From positions 264,995 to 294,685 of the forward strand of contig MNCI01006052.1 of NCBI GenBank assembly GCA_015680685.1: DNA of 29,691 nt, read 5' to 3'. A model generated the notes under the pieces. That model saw only the letters and a list, made by a program, of their open reading frames with translations, did not search any database and had not been told where the DNA came from. Of this stretch, positions 1 to 7,634 are shown in pieces. The stretch comes from Gnetum montanum (lineage: Eukaryota; Streptophyta; Gnetopsida; Gnetales; Gnetaceae). Position 1 is the stretch's first letter. Each line of letters starts with the position of its first letter. The translations under genes were made by a program, and so were the position numbers.

Positions 1-2
1 GG

Positions 3-1437
3 CAAACACCCCGAAGGTTACCTTATCCACAAGGTAACCCAAGGCAGTTCCACCAACCTTTGATGTATTATCCAAGTGGAACGCCTTCGCAGCCCATTGG
101 ACAACATCAGCAGTGGAAATACCCACAGTCATGGGGGATGCCACCGCCAACACATTAATACCCTTACCGGAAACCTAATCCTTATGGTTATTATGTGCAG
201 CAGCCGATTTCTCTAGGTGACTCTATGGGTCACACTACCCCCCAACGTCACTACCACGCTTGGGAGTACTTCAGAAGGACTCCTTCTCCTCTGGGAGATG
301 TCTCACATTCCATCCATCCTCTAACTCCGCCCGCACCGCTTCCTCAAGTAGTTCCCATAACACCTCCTGCTTCAACAATGTAAGGGGAATTGCCTACCCA
401 ACCGCAGCAACGTCACGCAGCGAGAGCTGTAAATATTCAGAGTGTAAATATCCAAATGGATACTAGTTCTGGCGACAAATGTACAAAAAAGAGACCCTTT
501 TTCAGAACTAGGAGCCCGGATAAACTCTCGCAACAACAAGCGGATGGGTATAGGTATAGGTCTCTAACTACTAACGCTTCAGAGCACCCTTTAGTCCAAG
601 GGAGTGTAACGCATATGGTTATCTTAACACATACCGTAACTGACTGGATCAAGGTAGGCCACCTTCCTAGAAAACTAACCGACCCTGGGAGTCCCTTTAT
701 TCATTTGCAGATCTCTGGGAATGTACCACATCGAGCTCTTCTTGACTCAGGTTCCGGAGTCAACTTAATTTCGCGAAAGATGTATCATGCCTGGAACCTC
801 CCACAACTTAAGAAGAGCAATATTCAACTGGAGCTGGCAGACCAGTCCATCACAATTCCTTTGGGGTTGGTGGAGGATGTTATTACCACTGTGTGTGCTT
901 GGTCTTACCCAACTGATTTCCTAGTGATCGAGGTTAACTACAATGAAGGGGACTTCCCAATTATAATGGGAAGGGCATGGCTGAGTACAGTAGATGCATG
1001 CCTTAGGATCCGTGATCTTTCCTTGGAAATCTCTAAGATCAACATATGTGGAAAGATTAAGAAGAGGATAGTTCCATGCATCACATACATTGATTCATTG
1101 GGTGATGACATGGAGGAAATGTCTCCATGTAACAGGTGTGCCTAGGAGACTCTACAACAAAGATGCCTGTATGTAGCAACCACCCAAGAAGTAGTAGACA
1201 CCCCGTGGTTGACAGCTTCTCGTAGGGGCAACCAAATATGCATGGAATGAACTGAGGAAACTCATGCCAACAACCATGGCATAGATACATTGGAACATGA
1301 GCATCGCCAACTTCCACCCCTGAATCTAAGGTCATCATTTGGGAGAAGTTGGGCACTTCTTAGAAATTCAAATAGGCGCTCACTATTTTGGATCTCTCCC
1401 TTACAACTCAGTCATGGGGGAGATGGCCACCTATGCT
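3..1437 (+). pseudogene. Gag C-terminus plus aspartic protease of element A, decayed
   Basis: One reading frame (codons starting at multiples of three) runs through the whole stretch. It begins with a Gln/Pro/Tyr-rich linker (about 3-380), continues through a Lys/Arg-rich part, and reaches a retroviral-type aspartic protease: the catalytic motif LLDSGSG has its Asp codon at 744, followed by NLIS, LVIEV and IIMGRAW, the usual second half of a plant Gypsy protease. Protease matures the Gag polyprotein in the virus-like particle. Stops at about 153, 381, 1143 and 1248 break the frame, and each fits one transition from a Gln or Arg codon. After the protease the frame ends in a tail with GRSWALLRNSNRRSLF and HGGDGHLC, shared with element B but absent from the pol-bearing element C. 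No product is likely now. Confidence 0.85.
16..39 (+). repeat. 9-bp perfect hairpin within gag
   Basis: GGTTACCTT (16-24) and AAGGTAACC (31-39) are perfect reverse complements with a 6-base loop. Element B has the same structure at 9565-9573 / 9580-9588 with a changed loop, and element C keeps a weaker version near 16440-16462. The bases also encode protein, so this may be coincidence of codon choice. Confidence 0.5.
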
Positions 1438-1454
1438 AGTCATATAGGGTCCTC

Positions 1455-1640
1455 AGTTCTTTTTCAGTTTTTGTTTTACACGTTTTTATTTTACAACGTT
1501 TTTATTTTACACATTTTTGTTTTACAAATTTCTTTAAATTTTCTAATTTTTGTTTTACAAATTTCTTTAACTTTTATTATTTTTATTTTACAACATTGTT
1601 ATACTTTTTCCATTTTTTGTATGTGTGTGTGTGTCATCCA
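1455..1640 (+). repeat. T-rich imperfect 15-bp repeat (TTTTTGTTTTACACA-like)
   Basis: Immediately after the gag-protease frame the plus strand becomes strongly T-rich, built from diverged copies of a unit close to TTTTTGTTTTACACA, and ends in a short (GT)n run at 1621-1634. The same tract follows gag-protease in element B (about 11000-11267) and element D (after 23105 and again after 23530). On the minus strand it is an A-rich tract. It occupies the position where pol would be expected. Confidence 0.8.
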
Positions 1641-2586
1641 TCATGTAAGTTCGTCACCCAATAAGTGTTTGGACTGATGGGATGAACTATTTTTTATTGA
1701 TTGCTAATGTTTGGTTTTTACCTTTAAGTTACATTGTTGACACTAAGGTATGTTCTTTTGATATGGCAGGCAATGAGACCACTTCATCCATCCATCCATT
1801 AGGTCTATGGTTTCCCTTGGCTTGGAAATGTACAGTTCCCTTCCGATAAGAACCTTAACGAACTGGTGACTGGGCACTTTTCAAACTAAGGAAGGACTCA
1901 AGGATTGCAAAGGGTGTGACTTCAANGCACACAAGGGGCAGTACACCACCTTGTTCTTGGGATCCCATTCCACTTCTCTTCTTTCCATCCTTCTCTCTAT
2001 TATTCACCTCATTGTCGGTTGTATCATTAGTATATATTTTGGTTGATGCTTTGTTTTCTTTTTGGTAAATTCTAGTGGTTAAGACTTTAACTCTTGTTCC
2101 AATGGACATTCCTAGAGCCCACGGACTCTTTGGATGTGGGATTGTCAGGGCATTAAAAGCATGAGCCTGCTTTGGGGAGGACCCACTGGCATTCCTATTT
2201 GGAACATTAGTTAACTTCTTTTCCTTAACATTTTTGCAATTAATTATTATTTTTGTTCATTTCCATCTTGACATCCCTTTCACTGATGCCATAGTTGTCC
2301 CTTTTTACCTATCTTTCTTACTCCTTTTCTTTCTCCATTCTAACGCTACAAGAGGTTCGCGATTAGTCATGGGGGTACGGGGTCTGATTTTTCGATTTTC
2401 ATCCTAAGCCTCAATTTTTTTCATTTCTCTTCTTAACCCCTACACCTTCAGTAGTCATCATCTACATTTTCCCATATCCATATCAGCTATACCACAACCT
2501 AGCCAATGACCTTACACCGAATCAAGGTATTATTTACTTAATAATTCAATTACCCTTGCTAATATATGATTATGTTGTGTGTGCAG
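1641..2586 (+). other. Conserved 3' noncoding region of element A, ending in a splice-acceptor-like site
   Basis: No coherent reading frame is seen. Blocks near-identical to element B include the stretch from CACACAAGGGGC (about 1929) through AGAGCC...GGGAGGACCCA (about 2113-2190), and the motif GATTAGTCATGGGGGTA (about 2362). The parallel parts of element D are at about 23700-24600. The region ends in a T/G-rich run and TGTGTGCAG at 2578-2586, directly before an ATG. An N at 1926 replaces about 370 bases present in element D. Confidence 0.7.
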
Positions 2587-2804
2587 ATGGCAATCATACA
2601 ACAACGGAATGGATCTGGAGCAAACACTTGGAGTGGAGTAGCGTTGAAGTAGCTATGCAAGGAGTGGAATTGATACTGAGCTTACGGATGGACAACGGAA
2701 GGCGCAATCTAGGCGTTGGCAGTAGCAAGACTCTTCTTTCTTCTTCTCTTCTCTCTCTCTCCTCTTTTCTCTCAGCTGCCAAATGTGGCCTGATGTCATT
2801 GTAA
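2587..2804 (+). other. Short downstream ORF behind a splice acceptor in element A
   Basis: After TGTGTGCAG comes an ATG, aligned with the same site in element B (12420) and with the start of the long third ORF of element D (24951). The ATG frame itself stops quickly. Another frame, open from 2556 to 2804, contains TTEWIWSKHLEWS and is partly kept in B as TTNWIWRKHLEWS, so either frame might be the relic. A CT-rich run ending in CTCTCAG (about 2746-2775) resembles a second acceptor. I infer a vestige of a spliced third ORF like the env-like ORF of Athila elements; no domain is recognisable. Which frame was coding is undecided. Confidence 0.4.
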
Positions 2805-2960
2805 TAAGGTGTTCACCCTTGTTGTCATGAACACCAGTTTTTGTCAAGTCTTGTAATAAAGACCGTTCACATGCCATCCCATTAGTTCCATTTTCCCTAA
2901 TAATCCCATACCTACCTGATATCATTGTAAGGAACTCGAGGATGAGTTTTCATTCAGTCN

Positions 2961-3792
2961 CCTTTATTCGAGCAGCTTGTAACTTGAACCCAAGTTGTGT
3001 ACGGCAATAAAGACAAACTTGATTGGATAAACCTCGCAGCACGTGGATTTATTTATTATTGTTTATTTATTTCTTTCCTAGTGTGTACAAGTACGACTTG
3101 ATTACGAGCGTCTACGGACGTGTACGGTTAATCAAGGAATCGGCTGCTTGTCGCAACGCATGAGTACGACTTGATTACGAGCATTGGATTGCTTGGTAAC
3201 CCAGTAGCGTATTCCAAGATTCTGCGCTTGGTAATCCTAGTGGTAGTCCAATGTGTACGGCTAGTCAAGGAATTGGTTGCTCATTGCTAAGCTAGAACGT
3301 GTGATAAGTACGACTTAGTTACGAGCACCCACGGGTGTGTACGGCTAGCTAAGGAATCGGCTGCTTATCACACTTAAGCTAAATAGGTGCCTCAGTACGA
3401 CCACTTCGAGCACTTGCGTTCATGTGGTGATCCTAGTAACGATTAGCATTTGGTAAGCCACAATTGCATAGTTCAGGGTGTGTCCGGTAAGTGGGAACGG
3501 ATGCTGACGCTAGTTAATTTAGACTTAGGACATTAGTTAGAGTTAGCTTAGTTTCTCAACCTTTTCCCTGATAGCATAGAAGATAAATTCGAAAAATACC
3601 AAAAAAATCACATACCTCAGACTTGCTTAACCATACACCGTGACACATACAAGCAAGCCTGGGAAGACAACGAACGATTAACCCCAAGTGTTTCTTATGG
3701 CGTTAAGGCATTTAGTCTACGGAGTTCGACCGGATCGTGCGTGCACGCTCGTATTCGTATGGTTGAGTGTAGGGGTACCTTGCCACTCATCA
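2961..3792 (+). repeat. 3' LTR of element A, missing its 5' part
   Basis: It aligns with the LTRs of element B from their TTTATTCGAGCAG segment to the terminal TCATCA. It has an AATAAA polyadenylation signal at 3006-3011 in the context GGCAATAAAGA shared by all LTRs here. The U3 part with GATATCGC repeats and TATA box is absent, and a single N at 2960 marks the join, so an assembly gap is as likely as a deletion. The LTR contains about 300 extra bases of tandem hairpin units (3081-3373) that the B, C and D LTRs have only once. Confidence 0.8.
3081..3510 (+). repeat. Four tandem long hairpin units in the LTR of element A
   Basis: Units begin AGTACGAC or similar and end near GGCTGCT. Unit 1: ACAAG 3087-3091 with CTTGT 3147-3151; CTTGATTA 3097-3104 with TAATCAAG 3129-3136; CGTC 3109-3112 with GACG 3117-3120 around TACG. 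Unit 2: ATGAG 3160-3164 with CTCAT 3280-3284; CTTGATTA 3170-3177 with TAGTCAAG 3262-3269; CATTGGA 3182-3188 with TCCAATG 3247-3253. Unit 3: GTGTGATAAG 3299-3308 with CTTATCACAC 3364-3373; CTTAGTTA 3314-3321 with TAGCTAAG 3346-3353; CACC 3326-3329 with GGTG 3334-3337 around CACG. Unit 4: TCAG 3392-3395 with CTGA 3504-3507; CCACTT 3401-3406 with AAGTGG 3489-3494. The segments between arms (TACGA, CGAGC, TGTACGG) stay nearly constant while the arms change together. Confidence 0.8.
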
Positions 3793-4771
3793 CATTTGTA
3801 AACTTGCAAGCCCTTGATATGCTTCCTCTATTGAGAAACTACGTCTATGCCCAAAAGTACTTTGTCCACAATTGTGAGATACATGTTTCACTAGTTTTTT
3901 GCTTTCAACTATATTTTTTGAAAGTAAAATTTAATTGTTGCTAAGGCTTATGACTTGTATTTTACATATCAAAGGCTGTTAAATTCATTCACTAGATCCT
4001 TTTGACTCTTGCAAGGATTTTATTTAAGAAAATAAAAAATAAATTTCAAAAGTATGTTCCTGAATTGGCCAACTAGCTTCTTAGAGGCTACTTATGAAAA
4101 TTAGGAGAAATGTTTTGGTTTGGATTAATACAAGTTCTGCTGAAGAGATTTTGGAGATACATATCTTACATCAACAAACACATCTTAAAGCTTAAAGATT
4201 TATATAGATTCCATTTCAAAAAAAAAAAGAAAACATCTCCACTATCAAACATCACGCTGCCATTTGAGAAAATGGAGCTTTGTTTAATTTTAAGTGCAAC
4301 CTTTGAACGGCCAGCGTAGCTCATCACATGCTTAAAGATTTCCTGTGGATGAGCTTTTCCATCTGCAACTCACAATTTGAAATTTAATGCCACCGAAAAA
4401 ATGGAACGAGCTCCCATAAAATAGCTACTACCTTGTGGAAACCCGAAAAGAACAAGCAGAATCTTGCCAGCCGGCTTTTACATTATAAACAAAAGAAAAA
4501 AATTCTCAACATTAAACTTTAATAAGCTCAAAACCCCTAATAGTACCGTCATAGTGACTCTATGAAAACCAAATCCGAATCAGAGTTAATTGGAATTTAA
4601 GTATTTATTGTGTGACTGCAGTATTTTTGAAAGCACCATGCTTGTTTTCCAGCTCATTCAGGGATACTGTGTATTAGATTTCGTCGTTTTAAGGAAGAAG
4701 TAAACCTTGGGAAATTGGATTGAGAACATTAAAATTTCTTAATTTGGTAGAGAAGAAATTATGGTAATCAA

Positions 4772-4826
4772 GTCGTTTTAGTATAGCCTGTCACGCGGGC
4801 GACCCGGGTTCAATTCCCGCAATGGT
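4772..4826 (+). pseudogene. tRNA-Asp(GTC) pseudogene with an internal deletion
   Basis: The sequence matches the plant nuclear tRNA-Asp as I know it: GTCGTT..TAGTATAG at the 5' end, CCTGTCACGCGGG with anticodon GTC at 4790-4792, then CCGGGTTCAATTCCCG of the T arm. The B-box at 4807-4817 (GGTTCAATTCC) fits the consensus. About 15 bases are missing between 4786 and 4787, removing most of the D loop, the 3' side of the D stem and the 5' side of the anticodon stem; the acceptor 3' side is also changed (AATGGTG for the usual AACGGCG). It cannot fold into a normal cloverleaf, so I call it a pseudogene. No CCA is encoded, and no T-run terminator follows at once. Confidence 0.85.
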
Positions 4827-5164
4827 GTATAAATTTTTCATTTTCGTAGGCAAGAATATTCTTCGTCTAAATATAGTTACTTTTTCAATTTACTAATGAA
4901 TTCGATTTGGGTTTTCAATCTTGCTAACTATTCACAGGAAATTAGCAAAACAAGGTGGACTTCACAATGATTAAATTAAACATAGTTATTTTTTCAATGT
5001 ACTCATGAATATACGGTGACGAATTGACAGGTGCAAATAGTTTGCATCCCATAATTTTTTTCTGCTATCTCACATCATCAATTCCTCTCAAAATACTTTT
5101 TTGGCTGTTTAACAAAAGCATCAATTCCTCTTTTAATCATGGATGTTCGATTTGTTTATTACAG

Positions 5165-5493
5165 AAAAGCTTCTATTTCAGCGTTGCATGGTAACAGGTT
5201 CACTTTGCCTGAAATTTCTCAGTTTGCAGAACAGGGTCCTGCACCTGGAACATTTCCAGAAATTTATGCTTTGCCATGCATAAATGAGGTTCCCACTAAG
5301 GGCATAACTTAATATAATAAGGAAATGTTGCCATGATGAACACAACCACATAAATGAGTTTTATGATGCTAATTTTGTTGTAAGTGAAGTATGATAGTGT
5401 TTTCAGTGCATTGATGTTGCTGCTAGTGTTCTGAAATTGAAGACTTTGAAAGAAGGATCATTGACGATGTCTGAAATGTTAAATTTTGAATAA
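5165..5493 (+). pseudogene. Two exon-like blocks, unidentified host gene relic
   Basis: Block 1 (5165-5288) follows a TTTGTTTATTACAG acceptor and has a 41-codon open frame containing RFTLPEISQFAEQGPAPGTF. Block 2 (5407-5493) follows GTGTTTTCAG and reads CIDVAASVLKLKTLKEGSLT to a TAA stop. If block 1 ends at GAG|GT, the 118-base gap behaves as an intron with a CTAAT branch-like site, and both blocks join in phase 0. The codon content looks protein-like, unlike the AT-rich surroundings. The donor (GTTCCC) is weak, and no upstream exon with a start is visible. I do not recognise the protein. This could be a real terminal exon pair, a decayed gene fragment, or chance. Confidence 0.35.
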
Positions 5494-5856
5494 AGCATCT
5501 GAAATTTCCCTGTATCATTTGCAACAAGCATACGGCAAAGGAGATCATCTCATTTATAATTATTAAGAACATATAAGAACCTTAAAAAATCTTTGTGGAC
5601 ATTATTTTCATGATGAAATAAGTAGTTTCTCCATAAAGAATGCAAATTCTCATTTTAGCTTTATCATAAATGAAACTAAATTTTTATTTAGTGTCCATTA
5701 AGATCTTTTGAATTATATGTGTATTAAATAATCTTGATATATTTAATAAAGTGTTTTAACTTGGAAGTCATAAGTTTAATTTCAATAGATAGCACTAAGT
5801 TATGGATTTAAAACAAAATACCCTTAATAGATTTAAGAGGTCTTAGTGGATATAAG

Positions 5857-6506
5857 TACTAGTTTAGTTATATATTTATATAATATATATATATATATAT
5901 CTAATGTTTAGATGAGAAAATCATTTTATTTTTAAAATTAATGAAATCTCATAATTGATTAAGTGAATTGATTTTCATGTTGGAAAAGGAAATCAACACG
6001 TCTTAAAAATTCTTACCATGATAGTTGTTGAGCTTGAAATTTTATGTTGGTAATTCGCACAACCATTACACACCTATAAAAAATTTGTGAAAAAGTTCAT
6101 AGCTTTGCCAAATATTATGAAGATAATTTTGGGAGAGAGGTCAATTACTAGTTGGCTAGACTTTGTCATAAAAAGTCATAACCATGGGCTAAGAGAAACT
6201 TTTTCATGGGAATTATTATCTTTAGCCAAGAGGCCAATTCTAGTTGGTTGGACTTTATCATGAACATAAATTAATTATTATCATACTATTGGATCAAGAG
6301 ATGAACTTTTTTATGGGAATTATTTTAGCCAATTATAAACACAAAATTTAACTCTCAACAATTGCCATGGTAAGACTTATTTAACAATAGTTTTGATTTT
6401 TTTTCAACATGAAAAATGAATTTTAAGATTTCATTAGTTTAAGAAAGAAAAAGATTCTATTGGCTAAATAATAGATATATATCATAAATATGTAGTTAAA
6501 CTAGTC
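5857..6506. repeat. Imperfect inverted repeat (foldback), arms about 180-200 bp
   Basis: The left arm (about 5857-6055) and the reverse complement of the right arm (about 6331-6506) share ordered blocks: ACTAGTTTA, ATATATTTAT, TAATGAAATCT, TTTTCATGTTG, TCTTACCATG, TGTTGAG and AAATTTT. The spacer (6056-6330) contains a diverged direct duplication of about 100 bp (around 6136-6226 and 6228-6345, with ATGGGAATTATT in each). It may be a decayed MITE or foldback element; no terminal duplication was identified. Confidence 0.55.
5871..5901. repeat. TA-rich microsatellite
   Basis: An almost pure run of TA/AT dinucleotides lies within the left arm of the inverted repeat. Confidence 0.8.
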
Positions 6507-6647
6507 ATTTATTTTCCATGACAAAGTCCAACCAATTGATGAAAAAGTTTATCGATTTGCCTAGTGATGAATCGTGTTTTGATGTGCTCTGACATTGGAT
6601 ACACAATATCGAAGCCTTGATATTGGATCCTAATGGGACGCTATATC

Positions 6648-6774
6648 GCATGGGCCGCGATATTGCGGCCGTCGCGATATCGCATCCCTCGCGATATCGG
6701 GTACGTGATATCGCGTCTTCCCCTGCGATATCGTGTACACGATATCGCGGTGCACCGTCATATCTATAAATAAG
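6648..6774 (+). promoter_or_regulatory. LTR promoter: GATATCGC palindrome array and TATA box
   Basis: About seven copies or near-copies of the palindrome CGATATCG lie between 6650 and 6748, followed by CTATAAATAAG at 6764-6774. The 3' LTR repeats the arrangement (12780-12840, TATA at 12855-12865) with an extra 17-base unit. The dense CpG array so close to the TATA box suggests a U3 enhancer; which factor binds is unknown. Confidence 0.65.
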
Positions 6775-7083
6775 AGGTGGCTCTCCCTTGTTTCCTCATT
6801 CTAGGCATAGACCGTAGCTAAACTCTGGTAGTTTTTCCACTCCAGAGATAGATTAATTTCCATGTGCCCGCAGTAGGAACTCTAGAGTGAACGGATCTTT
6901 ATTCGAGCAGACATTGTACCTGAACACAAGTTTGTGTACGGCAATAAAGACGAGCTTTTTGGATAAACCTTGTAGTGCATGGAATAGGGTAATTAGGATT
7001 TTATTTACTGTTATTTATTACTTGTTATTTAAATTCTTTATTAGTTGTTAAATCTTTCTCAACCCTTCTCTCCTAGTTAAGTG

Positions 7084-7205
7084 CCTCAGTACAACCACTT
7101 TGAGCATGTGCATTACGCTTGGTGATCCCAGCAACGATTAGCATTTGGTAACCAAGGTTGCATCGGTTCAGGGTGTGTACGCTAAGTGGAAACGGATGCT
7201 GACGC
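7084..7205 (+). repeat. Single LTR hairpin unit, element B 5' LTR
   Basis: Arms CCACTT/AAGTGG and TCAG/CTGA enclose an internal domain containing the near-palindrome TTGGTAACCAA. The 3' LTR copy has CCACTT 13186-13191 with AAGTGG 13275-13280, and TCAG 13177-13180 with CTGA 13290-13293. It corresponds to unit 4 of element A. Confidence 0.7.
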
Positions 7206-7493
7206 TAGGTTAATTTAGATTGAGTTAGTTAGTTAAAGTTAGTAATTAGTCTCTTCAACCCTTCAACTCAATAGCATAGGAGATAAAACATAAAAAGACA
7301 TAAAAATCATATACCTTAGACTTACTTAACCATACACCGTGACAACTAGAAGTAAGTCTGGGAAGACAACAAATGATTAACCCTAAGTGTTCCATAAGGC
7401 ATGTAGGCACTTAGTCTGCGGAGTTCGATCGCATCGCGCATGCTACGCTCGTATTCGTATGGTTGAGTGTAGGGGTACCTCGCCACTCATCAT

Positions 7494-7511
7494 TGGCGCC
7501 ATTGCCAGGGA
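7494..7511 (+). promoter_or_regulatory. Primer binding site, tRNA-Asp type, element B
   Basis: TGGCGCCATTGCCAGGGA lies one base after the LTR. Plant tRNA-Asp ends in a 3' sequence complementary to TGGCGCCGTTGCCGGGGA; only two G-to-A changes separate them. This is the primer type known from Athila elements. Confidence 0.88.
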
Positions 7512-7634
7512 CTAAGTGTTTGTGTGCTAAGTAGAACATAGGAAATTACTCACATCGTTGGGAGCCTAAACGAACCTTAGGGTTAATTAAAAGAAAAATT
7601 ATATAACGGTTAATTAGCACACCGATAAATAACA

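Larger units (their letters stand above)
1..3792 (+). mobile_element. Element A: 3' part of a Ty3/Gypsy LTR retrotransposon without pol
   Basis: The window opens inside this element. In order it holds the C-terminal part of gag, an aspartic protease, a T-rich repeat, about 0.9 kb of noncoding sequence, a short ORF behind a splice-acceptor-like site, and a 3' LTR ending TCATCA at 3792. Every block has a counterpart in element B at 9545-13583 in the same order, which defines the element. No reverse transcriptase, RNase H or integrase lies between protease and LTR. Sequence after 3792 has no primer binding site, so this is a 3' and not a 5' LTR, and DNA after it is host-like. The target-site duplication cannot be tested because the 5' end is outside the window. 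Two single-base Ns (1926, 2960) sit where sequence is missing relative to the relatives. Confidence 0.85.
3793..6564. other. Host-like AT-rich segment between elements A and B
   Basis: No retrotransposon coding block or LTR is visible. The segment holds a tRNA-Asp pseudogene (4772-4826), two exon-like blocks (5165-5493), a TA-rich microsatellite (about 5871-5901) and an imperfect inverted repeat (5857-6506). A weak exon-like run at about 3809-3867 (YVYAQKYFVHN, followed by GTGAGA) begins just after the LTR end. Nothing further is recognised at 3870-4770 or 5500-5850 beyond AT-rich sequence with poly-A runs (for example 4219-4228). Confidence 0.5.
6565..7492 (+). repeat. 5' LTR of element B
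   Basis: It starts TGATGAATCGTG, which matches the start of element D's LTR (TGATGAGACGTG), and ends TCATCA directly before T and the primer site. TGATGA and TCATCA are perfect inverted termini. U3 holds a GATATCGC-type palindrome array and a TATA box (6764-6774). AATAAA lies at 6943-6948. One copy of the hairpin unit is present: TCAG 7086-7089 with CTGA 7199-7202, CCACTT 7095-7100 with AAGTGG 7184-7189. Confidence 0.92.

Noticed and set aside
1081-1356. Minus-strand frame of 91 codons
   Set aside because: It is antisense to the conserved gag-protease frame and has no recognisable motif.
1339-1677. 112-codon frame at the end of element A's protease region
   Set aside because: It is out of frame with the conserved protease tail and ends in the T-rich repeat; the first part is a shadow of the true frame.
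3081-3373. Hairpin array considered as three MITE insertions
   Set aside because: No target duplications separate the units, and the same unit is an integral single-copy part of the LTRs of B, C and D.
4110-4319. 69-codon frame in the host segment
   Set aside because: It crosses a poly-A run encoding Lys repeats and shows no protein-like pattern.
4772-4826. Functional tRNA-Asp gene
   Set aside because: The D loop and half of the anticodon stem are missing and the acceptor stem is mispaired.
6648-6760. GATATCGC array considered as a CRISPR array or satellite
   Set aside because: The units are palindromic 8-17 bases without spacers, lie in LTR U3 next to a TATA box, and occur in both LTRs.
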